DNA of 64,000 nt, from contig CAWFBJ010000029.1 of assembly GCA_963814055.1 (NCBI GenBank), forward strand, positions 310,001-374,000, read 5' to 3'. Made by a program: the position numbers and the translations under genes. The notes beneath the pieces were generated by a model. That model had not been told where the DNA came from. It saw only the letters and a list, made by a program, of their open reading frames with translations, and did no database searches. This DNA is from AWTP1-13 sp963814055. GTDB taxonomy: Bacteria > Pseudomonadota > Alphaproteobacteria > Rhizobiales > Hyphomicrobiaceae. Shown piece after piece: positions 1 through 7,840 of this stretch (positions are counted from its first letter, which is position 1; each line of letters starts with the position of its first letter).

Positions 1-1
1 C

Positions 2-412
2 GAGCGCATCGTTCTCTCCGCGCAGGCGCTTGGCGAGGCGATGAAGGCGATCGAGCTCACGCTCGACTGGGTCAAGCAGCGCCGCGCCTTCGGGGCGACG
101 CTATGGGACAAGCAGGTCATCCGGCAACGCCTGTCGATGCGGCTGACACAGGTCGAGGCGGCACGCGCGTTCCTGTTCAACACCGCCTGGCGCGACACGC
201 AGCAGGAGAACGTCACCAAGGAGGTGGCGATGCTCAAGGCGCTGGCCGGCACGCTGGTGAACGAGGTGCTGTACGACTGCGTGCAGTTCCACGGCGGCAT
301 GGGTTACATGCGCGAATCCGCCGTCGAGCGCATGGCGCGGGATGCCCGCGTGCAGTCTATCGGCGGCGGCGCCACTGAGGTGATGCTGGACGAGGTGGCA
401 AAGCGGATTTGA
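2..412 (+). CDS. Acyl-CoA dehydrogenase, C-terminal part (cut by window edge)
   Basis: The reading frame is open from base 2 and ends with TGA at 410-412, so only the last 136 residues of an acyl-CoA dehydrogenase are present. They correspond to the C-terminal helical domain: RRAFG near the start, then FHGGMGYMRE, then a terminal RDARVQSIGGGATEVM segment that in this family lines the FAD and active-site cleft. The enzyme would oxidise an acyl-CoA at the alpha-beta bond and pass electrons to ETF. The substrate cannot be told from this fragment. An ATG at 41 lies inside the domain and is not the real start. Confidence 0.9.
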   Translation, partial: ERIVLSAQALGEAMKAIELTLDWVKQRRAFGATLWDKQVIRQRLSMRLTQVEAARAFLFNTAWRDTQQENVTKEVAMLKALAGTLVNEVLYDCVQFHGGMGYMRESAVERMARDARVQSIGGGATEVMLDEVAKRI

Positions 413-421
413 CTCGCCGTC

Positions 422-985
422 TCACCGCGCCGCGTAATGCTCGCACGTTATTTTATCGGCGCGGCTCCGCGAGCCCGAGAGCGTCGCCTCGGCGCGGCAG
501 TTGGGACCGTCCATGTGCACGACATAGCGGAGCGGGAAGCAGCGTGTGTCCGGCTCGCCCTCAATTCGATTGCATGTCGTTAGATCGAGCGTGATGTCGT
601 TGCCGCTGCTCGCGATGGAACCCTTCTGGGAGCTGACGACGGTGATCTGCTTGCCTTTCTCGCGGGCGTCGTAGGACCACGAGCGCTTCTCGGGGGAACG
701 GTCGGCCGACCCCGGAATGCCATCGAAGCAGACATCGCCAACCTTCGCGATGATGGCGAGCGTCAGCCGCCCCGGATTGCCCAGCCGCACGCAGTAGCGT
801 CCGTCCTTCATGTGCGCCAGATGGAAGCCCCAGGTGGCGCTGCTCGGACCGCCGCCGTCATACACGATGTGGTAGACGACCCGGACAATACGGCCATCGA
901 CGGGGGTTTGGGCTGTCGCAGGCGACGCGAGCACGCCCAGGCCGAAAAGCAGGAGCGCGAATCCCGACCAGGACTTCCGTCCCAT
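422..985 (-). CDS. Secreted protein of unknown function
   Basis: 187 residues. The N-terminus is a clear Sec signal peptide: basic MGRKSW, a hydrophobic stretch of about 15 residues, and a likely cut after SPATA. The mature part has six cysteines (YCV, DVC, TTCN, TRC, PNC, TCEH), which suggests disulfides in the periplasm. It converges on the acyl-CoA dehydrogenase with only 9 bases between stops and has an AGGAGG-like site just before the ATG. I do not recognise a family. The signal peptide and the compact fit between neighbours support a real gene. Confidence 0.7.
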   Translation of the reverse strand: MGRKSWSGFALLLFGLGVLASPATAQTPVDGRIVRVVYHIVYDGGGPSSATWGFHLAHMKDGRYCVRLGNPGRLTLAIIAKVGDVCFDGIPGSADRSPEKRSWSYDAREKGKQITVVSSQKGSIASSGNDITLDLTTCNRIEGEPDTRCFPLRYVVHMDGPNCRAEATLSGSRSRADKITCEHYAAR

Positions 986-1140
986 GATGTCCTCCTAGCC
1001 CCCATTCTGCAGCATACGAACACATCATGGACGGATTCTGGCGGCTTTTGCTGTTGCCTCCATTCCGGCATTCTTCCAACAGTCCGGCTGGGATAGCCTG
1101 ATGGTGCGCCCCGGCGAGCGCTGGAAACATCGAATGCAAT

Positions 1141-2952
1141 CGCGAAGTCGCGGAGCAAGGCCTGGACGGCGTCGAGATCTTCCATGATCTGGAACCGGCT
1201 GAGCGTGCCAAGCTTGCCGCCGAGCTGGAGACGCTCAACCTGCGCCGAGGGGAGATTCTGGTACGGCAGGGGGAAACAGCCGAGGCGCTCTATGTGGTCG
1301 TCACCGGCCGCTTTGCCATCACGCTGGAAGGCCGCTCGCAAATGGTGGCCGAGGTGGGCCCGGGCCAGCCGATCGGCGAGATCGCATTCCTGGCGGGGGG
1401 CACGCGCACAGCCACAGTCACCGCCCTGCGCGACAGCGTCGTACTGCGCCTGGGGCGGCTGGAATTCGAAGCGCTGTCGGCAAAGAGTCCAGGTATCTGG
1501 CGCACGCTGACCGTGACGCTGGCAAGGCGCGTTGCCGACGGCAACGTCAGCAAGGCACATCAGCCCGATCCGCGCCCGCGGACCATCACCATCGTTCGCG
1601 CCGGTGCCAGCGAGCTGCCCGAGCTCTTTGTCGATCGCCTTGTCGATGTATTCAGCGCCAGGCATCGAACCGTGCTGATACGGGCCGAAACGGCCAGCTG
1701 CGTGCTGCCGGCCGATACGCCACTCGACAGCGCCGAGGCGACGCGCGCGCTCAATGCGCTGGAGGGTGCCTACGACTACGTGCTCTATCTGGCCGACCAC
1801 GACCTCACGGCATGGTCGGAGAAGGCCATCCGCCAAGCCGATCTGGTCCTCGCTGTGGGACTGCACGGCGCCGACGCGACACCCAATCCCCTCGAACGGC
1901 TGACAAGCGAGCTTCTGCCCGCGGACGCCCGGCGCCTCGTGCTGCTTCACTCCACGCGCGCGCCTGTATCGGGGACGGCGCGCTGGCTGGCGGATCGCGC
2001 CATCGCCATGCACCATCACGTGGCGCTGGACGACCCGGGCGATACGCAGCGGCTCTATCGCTTTGTCAACGGCACGGCACTCGGCCTCATTGCCTGCGGC
2101 GGCGGCGCCTACTGTGCGGCGCACATCGGACTCTACAAGGCATTGCTGCAGGTCGGACTCACGTTCGACATCATGGGCGGCACCTCGGGCGGCGGGGCGA
2201 TGACCGCAGCTTTCGCCATGGGCACCAACCCGAACGATGTGGACCGGGCCATCCACGAGATCTTCGTCACCAACAAAGCCATGCGGCGCTACACGTGGCC
2301 GCGCTACAGCCTGCTCGACCACACGCATTTCGACCGCCAGCTCGCCAACCACTATGCCGGCATCGACATCGAAGACCTGTGGATCCCCTACTTTGCCGTC
2401 TCCACCAACCTGTCGAGTCACAGCCTGCACCGGCATCGGCGCGGCGATCTCTGGGCCGCAGTGCGATCGACAGGCTCCGTCCCGGTGCTGCTGCCGCCCT
2501 ACTACAACGAAGACGGACACATGCTGGTCGACGGCGCCATCGTGGACAACGTGCCGGTGAAGGTCATGCACGAGCTGAAGAGCGGACCGAACGTCGTGGT
2601 CAGCTTCGAGGTGCCCAAGCACGAGCGCTTCGAGGTGGACTACCGCACGCTACCGGGACGCAACCATCTCCTCAAATGGCTGGTCACGCCATATCTACGC
2701 AGCGCACTGCCGCAGGCTCCCGGCGTCGGCACGGTGCTGATGCGCTCGCTGATGGCGAACCGCCAGGACTTCGAGCAGCATCTGCGCCCTGATGATCTGC
2801 TACTGGTGCCGCCGTTCCCGCAGGACATGGGTATTCTCGACTGGCACCGTCACACGGACCTGATGGACAGCAGCTATCGCTGGGGCCTGCGCGAGATGGC
2901 ACGCCTGAAAGCGGAGGGACATCCCGTTATCGCGAGCACGCCGCAGGCGTGA
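1141..2952 (+). CDS. Cyclic-nucleotide-binding domain + patatin-like phospholipase (NTE-like)
   Basis: The N-terminus is a cyclic-nucleotide-binding-like beta-roll (VRQGE, LYVVVTG, IGEIAFLAGG), a linker of about 120 residues follows, and the C-terminal half is a patatin lipase domain. The patatin part has GTSGG as nucleophile elbow (codons near 2179-2193) and DGA (near 2533) as the catalytic Asp motif, as in NTE-type lysophospholipases. The usual GGGxRG oxyanion motif reads GGGAYCAAHIG, so the arginine is replaced. Recognisable CNBD codons run in frame back to about 1141, upstream of the GTG at 1294, and a stop lies at 1099. No good start is seen, so the true start is unresolved or hidden by an indel near 1140. 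The next gene starts 12 bases downstream. Confidence 0.85.
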   Translation, partial: REVAEQGLDGVEIFHDLEPAERAKLAAELETLNLRRGEILVRQGETAEALYVVVTGRFAITLEGRSQMVAEVGPGQPIGEIAFLAGGTRTATVTALRDSVVLRLGRLEFEALSAKSPGIWRTLTVTLARRVADGNVSKAHQPDPRPRTITIVRAGASELPELFVDRLVDVFSARHRTVLIRAETASCVLPADTPLDSAEATRALNALEGAYDYVLYLADHDLTAWSEKAIRQADLVLAVGLHGADATPNPLERLTSELLPADARRLVLLHSTRAPVSGTARWLADRAIAMHHHVALDDPGDTQRLYRFVNGTALGLIACGGGAYCAAHIGLYKALLQVGLTFDIMGGTSGGGAMTAAFAMGTNPNDVDRAIHEIFVTNKAMRRYTWPRYSLLDHTHFDRQLANHYAGIDIEDLWIPYFAVSTNLSSHSLHRHRRGDLWAAVRSTGSVPVLLPPYYNEDGHMLVDGAIVDNVPVKVMHELKSGPNVVVSFEVPKHERFEVDYRTLPGRNHLLKWLVTPYLRSALPQAPGVGTVLMRSLMANRQDFEQHLRPDDLLLVPPFPQDMGILDWHRHTDLMDSSYRWGLREMARLKAEGHPVIASTPQA

Positions 2953-2964
2953 CAATGGCGGCAA

Positions 2965-5174
2965 GTGCTGTCGCGCCGCTTGTCGTATCCAAGCGCATCG
3001 GCCACCATGCACGCCAAATCTGCCGACGCCGTCACGGTCGATGGCCCGCACGGGAATGCAAGCAAGGGAGGCGCCGCGGTGCCCGGAGCCAGCTACTCGA
3101 CACCGCTGCTCGCGCTCGATGCCATCGTCCTCGACACGGAAACGACGAGCCTGGATGCCCGCAGCGCACGCATCGTGCAAATCGGCGCCCTGCGCCTCTC
3201 AGGCGGCAGCCTGCGGGCGGAGGAACGCTTCGAGAGCCTGGTCAATCCCGGTAGCCCCATCCCCAAGACGGCAGTCGCGATTCACAACATCACGGACGAC
3301 ATGGTGGCTACGGCACCAGCTTTTCCCCAGATCGCACCGGACCTGGAAGCCTTTGCCGGCCGCGCGATCATCGTCGGCCACGCCATCCACTACGACCTTG
3401 CCGTGCTGGAGCGGGAGTACACGCTGGCCAGGCGCGCTTGGCCGCGGTTCCGCGCTCTCGATGTGCGCATGCTGGCACGGCTGGCGGCGCCCTCGCTGGC
3501 CGATCACAGCCTTGACCGTCTGTGCGAATGGTTCGGCATCGAAATCAAAGGCCGCCACACCGCGCTTGGCGATGCCGAGGCCGCGGGCAATGTCTTCATG
3601 GCGCTGGTGCCGCTGCTGCGCGCGAAAAACATTCGCACGCTGGCCGAAGCCGAGGCAGCGAGCCGGGCGCTGGCCGAGCGCGAGGCGCGCAGCACTGGCG
3701 GATATGTTCCCACATCCACCGGCCCGGCCGAGGACACGCGCGCGCTGGCGCGGATCGACAGCTTTCCCTACCGGCATCTCGTGCGTGACGTCATGAGTGC
3801 GCCGGCCCTGTTTGCGGCGCCGGAAACGACGGTACGTGAGGCCGTGCGGCTGCTGATCGAAAAACGAGTCAGCAGCGTGTTCGTGCGCACGGTGTCGGGA
3901 GTGACGGGTATCGTCACCGAGCGCGACATCCTGCGCGCGATCGACGACGGCGGCGAGGCGGGGCTGTCGCTACCCATCGAAAACATCATGAAGGCTCCGC
4001 TGCAAACCGTCGCCGAGGATGCGTTCCTTTATCGCGCGATCGGCCGCATCGAGCGCTTGGGATTTCGGCATCTGGGCGTCACCGATGCTGCGGGAGAGAT
4101 CGTCGGCGCGGTGACGACCCGCAATCTTCTGCGCCATCGCGCCACGACCGCGATCATGCTGGGCGATGAAATCGACAGCGCGCCGACGGCTGCCGGGCTG
4201 GCTGCCGCCTGGGCGAAGCTGCCCCTGATGGCGCGCAACCTGATGGAAGAGACCGTCGATCCGCGCACGATCTCGGCAGTGGTGAGTTCCGAGATCTGCG
4301 GCATGACGCGGCGCGCCGCCGAGCTTGCGCAAGAGCTGATGCGCGGCGAAGGGCTAGGTACACCCCCCGTTCCATTCGCGGTGCTTGTGCTCGGTTCGGC
4401 CGGCCGCGGCGAGAGCCAGCTCGCAGCCGACCAGGACAACGCAATCGTCTACGCACGCGGGAGCGAAGACGGACCCGAGGACCGGTACTTCGCCAGGCTG
4501 GGCGGGCACATGAGCGAATTCTGGACGCGGCCGGCGTTCCCTTGTGCAAGGGCGGCGTCATGGCCAGGAACAGGGAGTGGCGCAAGAGCGTCGCAGACTG
4601 GCGCGCGACAATCGACGGCTGGGTGCAGCGACAACGGCCAGCCGACCTGCTCAACGTCGACATCTTCTTCGATGCGGTGCCTGTGCACGGCGACATGCGG
4701 CTGGGCGAGGAAATCTGGAACCACGCCTATGATCGCGGCCACGGCGCCCGCGACTTCCAGAACCTGCTGATCGAACTTGCCCGCCAGCGGGGCCGGCCCT
4801 TCACGCTGTTCGGGGGATTTCGTACGGACGAAGGCCGTATCGACCTCAAGAAGTTCGGCCTCATGCCGATGTTCACAGCAGCGCGCGTGCTGTCCATCAG
4901 GCACGACGTGCGCGCGCGATCGACGGTGGACCGCATCGATGGTGCGGCCGCCAAGGGCGTCGGATCGCCCGCGGCCATCCAAACCATCCTCGACGCGCAC
5001 CGCTTGATGCTAGGCGCGGTGATCGCCCAGCAGCTCGTGGATACCGAAGCTGGCGTGCCGCTTTCCCCCCGTGTCGAGATCAAGCGCCTCGACAAGGGCC
5101 AGAAGGCCGATCTCAAGGACGCACTGTCGGCAGTCGACGAGGCGATCGGCCTGGTCGCGGAAGGGCGCTTGTGA
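2965..5174 (+). CDS. DEDDh exonuclease + CBS pair + DUF294-type nucleotidyltransferase fusion (one frameshift)
   Basis: Three modules lie in one reading path. Residues of about 50-210 form a DnaQ-like 3'-5' exonuclease: LDTETT (Exo I, DxE), HAIHYDLA (Exo II) and HTALGDAEA (Exo III, H-x4-D). Two CBS repeats follow (VRDVMSAP... and IENIMKAP...), then a nucleotidyltransferase core with GSAGRGES and DQDNAI, and its helical C-terminal domain. The frame breaks near 4517: restoring one A in GCGAATTCTGG rejoins the first frame to the one ending at 5174. Start choices are GTG 2965 or ATG 3007. Canonical relatives carry CNBD-CBS-NTase; here an exonuclease replaces the CNBD, and a CNBD sits in the gene before. 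The substrate is unknown. Confidence 0.85.
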
Positions 5175-5191
5175 CACGGCCCGAAGGAAAC

Positions 5192-5227
5192 GCCCGCCCT
5201 GGCACAACTGCCGAAGGCGGGCTTATT
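5192..5227. terminator. Hairpin terminator between convergent genes
   Basis: GCCCGCC (5192-5198) pairs with GGCGGGC (5216-5222) across a 17-base loop and is followed by TTATT. It lies 17 bases after the stop at 5174 and before the opposing gene that ends at 5275. The T-run is short, so this is a moderate call. Confidence 0.5.
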
Positions 5228-5274
5228 AACTGCTGGCTCGGATGTTCGCCCAGATCATCGTCTGGCGCGCGGTG

Positions 5275-5721
5275 CTAGTTGCGTCCGCCGCGCCCTTCGC
5301 GGTCCATGCGCAGCCACCACGCTCCCCAGCCGGCCGGATAATCGTCAGGCCTCCACCGCCGGTCGTTCCCCTCACGGACGTGGTAGGAATAATCGGAGGA
5401 GTCGGCAAAGTCCGGATTGGTCGAGAAGGCGTAGGAACGCCCTCTGTAGCCATAGTCGCGGTAGCCGTCGCGGTAGCGCCTGCAGTGGTCGCAGTATCCG
5501 TCGTAGTCCCTGTACTCTCTGTTGGCGATATACCGTTCATAGGCCCTGGCATCTGCGTCGGCCCTGTAGCGCTCCCTGGCCTCCCTGTGCCGTTCGTAGC
5601 TTCTGTACCAGTCCTGCCTGTATTCACGGTACTCACCGCGATCATGCGCAGACGCGCTGGCGCCGTACCCGGCCATGCCAACGAACCATACCAACACCGC
5701 CAGGATAACTTGACGCCGCAT
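5275..5721 (-). CDS. Secreted Arg/Tyr/Asp-rich protein, unknown function
   Basis: From the ATG at 5721 the product has 148 residues. It begins with MRRQVILAVLVWF, a Sec signal peptide that likely ends after ASASA. The mature part is strongly biased to Arg, Tyr and Asp (YREYRQDWYRSYERHRE and similar), then has a CDHC pair, then a less biased tail rich in Trp and Arg. A longer start at 5790 would add 23 residues with no signal character, so I prefer 5721. No known domain is recognised; the composition resembles small periplasmic or surface proteins seen in many Rhizobiales. Confidence 0.6.
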   Translation of the reverse strand: MRRQVILAVLVWFVGMAGYGASASAHDRGEYREYRQDWYRSYERHREARERYRADADARAYERYIANREYRDYDGYCDHCRRYRDGYRDYGYRGRSYAFSTNPDFADSSDYSYHVREGNDRRWRPDDYPAGWGAWWLRMDREGRGGRN

Positions 5722-5938
5722 CGGACTACTCCCGATTGATAGGGACCACACGCCTGCGCGAGTTATCCGCTCCCGGCACCGTCCACGCAAGGCAACGGCG
5801 CCACACCTTAACGAAATTCAACGCGAGTGATGGGTTGGATCATTTTCATGGTGGGGGTGCTGGTGCCGGAGGCAAGGCGGCGCCATTGGAAATCTCCTTG
5901 TGATTCCAATGCGGCGCGTTGGGAAAGGCATATGGCTG

Positions 5939-6142
5939 TCAGCGGCGCCCGACGATGGCGCGCATGATCGCCCGGCCCAGGCTGCCGGCGATCGAGCGAA
6001 TGAACGACTTGATCATCGTTTCGCCGATGCTCTGGCGCGGGCGGCCGCCGCTGCGGCGCTGCGGCTCGCCGTAGGCGGTCTGGATCTCGTCGGTTCCGGC
6101 GGAGGGCATCCGTGGACCGCGGTCTTCCGGTCTGGTGGTCAT
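5939..6142 (-). CDS. Small companion protein sharing the C-terminal tail of the HerA-like ATPase
   Basis: 67 residues, starting with ATG at 6142 behind a GGAGA site, 10 bases after the stop of the ATPase gene, so probably co-transcribed. The first 40 residues are polar and probably disordered. The last 27 (IGETMIKSFIRSIAG..GRAIMRAIVGRR) closely match the end of the upstream ATPase (YGEAFTKSLVRTMAS..GRAIAGAIFGRR). The shared tail is amphipathic and basic. This looks like a duplicated tail kept as a free peptide, perhaps competing for the same membrane or oligomer contact. That role is inference. Confidence 0.6.
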   Translation of the reverse strand: MTTRPEDRGPRMPSAGTDEIQTAYGEPQRRSGGRPRQSIGETMIKSFIRSIAGSLGRAIMRAIVGRR

Positions 6143-6152
6143 GTCATGTCTC

Positions 6153-7631
6153 CTAGCGACGACCGAAGATCGCGCCGGCGATCGCTCTTCCGACGCTGCT
6201 CGCCATGGTGCGGACGAGAGATTTTGTGAACGCCTCGCCATATCCCTGGCGGCGACCCTTGCCTCCTCCTTCACCCATCAAGATACTGCCCCAGCTGTTG
6301 GCGTCTGCCTCCTGGGCGGCTGCAGTTTCACCGACACGCTTCTGCAGCATCTCGTAGGCGGAATCGCGATCGACGGTTTCCTCGTACTTGCCGAACAACG
6401 GGCTAGCCTCGATCAGGCTCTTGCGCTGGTCCGGCGTGATCGGCCCGATGCGCGCGGACGGCGGGCGGATCAGGGTGCGCTGGACCATGGAGGGCTCGCC
6501 GCCCTTTTGCAGCACCGAGACGAGGGCCTCGCCCACCTTCAATTCCTGGATGACACGCTCTACGTCCAGAGCGGGGTTCGGTCGGAAGGTCTCGGCCGCG
6601 GCGCGGATGCCCTTCTGCTCGATGGGCGTGAACGCACGCAGTGCATGCTGGATGCGGTTGCCGAGCTGGGCAGAGACGGAGTTGGGAACGTCGCGCGGGT
6701 TCTGCGTGACGTAATAGACACCGACGCCCTTGGAGCGGATCAGCCGCGTGACGCGTTCCACCTGGTCGAGCAGCGCCTTGGGCGCCTCGTTGAACAGCAG
6801 ATGCGCCTCGTCGAAGAAGAATACGAGCTTGGGCTTGTCGGGGTCGCCCACCTCGGGAAGCTTGTCGAACAGCTGCGCCAGCATCCACAGCAGGAAGGTG
6901 GCGTAGAGCCGCGGCGACTTCATCAGCTTGTCGGCGGCAAGAACGTTGATCGTGCCGCGTCCGTCCGCTGTGGTCTTGATGAAGTCGCGGATGTCGAGCG
7001 CTGGCTCGCCGAAGAAATTGGCGGCACCCTGCTCCTCGAGCACCAGCAGGCGGCGCTGGATGGCGCCGACCGAGATGGCGGACACGTTGCCGTATTTCGT
7101 CATCAACGACTTGCCGCGCTGGCCCACGTCGTTGGCCAGCGAGCGCAGATCCTTGAGATCGAGCAGCGGCATCTTCTCGTCGGCCGCCACGCGGAAGATG
7201 ATGTTGAGCACACCTTCCTGCGTCTCGTTGAGTTCCATGAGACGCGACAGCAGCAGCGGGCCCATCTCCTGCACGGTGGCCCGGATCGGGTGGCCCTGTT
7301 CGGCGAACAGATCCCAGAAGACGGTCGGGAACGACGTGTTGGTCCAGTCGTCGAGGCCGATTTCCTTGGCGCGCTTGACGAGCCCGTCCTTCTTCTCGCC
7401 CATGGCGGAGATGCCGGAGAGGTCGCCCTTGATGTCGGCGGCGAACACCGGCACGCCCGCAGCGGAGAATCCTTCCGCCATCACCTGCAGAGAGACGGTC
7501 TTGCCGGTACCCGTGGCTCCCGTGACGAGGCCGTGGCGATTGGAGAGCTTGAGTTCGAGGCATTCGGCCCCGGCGGCACTCTTGCCGAGGAAAATCTTGC
7601 CCTCTTCAAGCAAGCTTTCGCTTTGCCCCAT
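6153..7631 (-). CDS. HerA/FtsK-superfamily ATPase, DUF853 (YjgR-like)
   Basis: 492 residues, the usual length for this family. Walker A is GATGTGKT at residues 38-45; a hydrophobic strand ending in FFFDEAHLLF near residue 270 is Walker B; TQNPRDVP follows as a sensor-like element. These proteins are hexameric RecA-fold ATPases related to HerA and VirB4. Their substrate is not established. The C-terminus carries the basic tail copied in the next small gene. The ATG at 7631 follows a TAGGAGC site. A 210-base gap with no gene separates it from the divergent mutase gene. Confidence 0.9.
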   Translation of the reverse strand: MGQSESLLEEGKIFLGKSAAGAECLELKLSNRHGLVTGATGTGKTVSLQVMAEGFSAAGVPVFAADIKGDLSGISAMGEKKDGLVKRAKEIGLDDWTNTSFPTVFWDLFAEQGHPIRATVQEMGPLLLSRLMELNETQEGVLNIIFRVAADEKMPLLDLKDLRSLANDVGQRGKSLMTKYGNVSAISVGAIQRRLLVLEEQGAANFFGEPALDIRDFIKTTADGRGTINVLAADKLMKSPRLYATFLLWMLAQLFDKLPEVGDPDKPKLVFFFDEAHLLFNEAPKALLDQVERVTRLIRSKGVGVYYVTQNPRDVPNSVSAQLGNRIQHALRAFTPIEQKGIRAAAETFRPNPALDVERVIQELKVGEALVSVLQKGGEPSMVQRTLIRPPSARIGPITPDQRKSLIEASPLFGKYEETVDRDSAYEMLQKRVGETAAAQEADANSWGSILMGEGGGKGRRQGYGEAFTKSLVRTMASSVGRAIAGAIFGRR

Positions 7632-7840
7632 GGCGTGCTCCTAGACCAGCCGGCGACTCGGAAGGCGCCCGTTTAAGCCGTGATTACATGGCCGCTGGCG
7701 CTTGGCAATGGACGGTTGCATGTCCACCGTGGGGATAACTTGGTGGCCAATAACGCCAAAACAATGGGCATTGGCCAGACGGCAGAATGGGTTACCAATA
7801 TGGAAAATGGGCAACTGCCAGACCAATTTCAGGACGGACG

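Noticed and set aside
808..2622. 604-codon open frame on the minus strand
   Set aside because: It is antisense to the CNBD-patatin gene, has no family motifs and is rich in His/Arg/Gly from GC-rich third positions of the real gene.
6135..7676. 513-codon open frame on the plus strand
   Set aside because: Antisense to the HerA-like ATPase, which has intact Walker motifs; the frame lacks domains.
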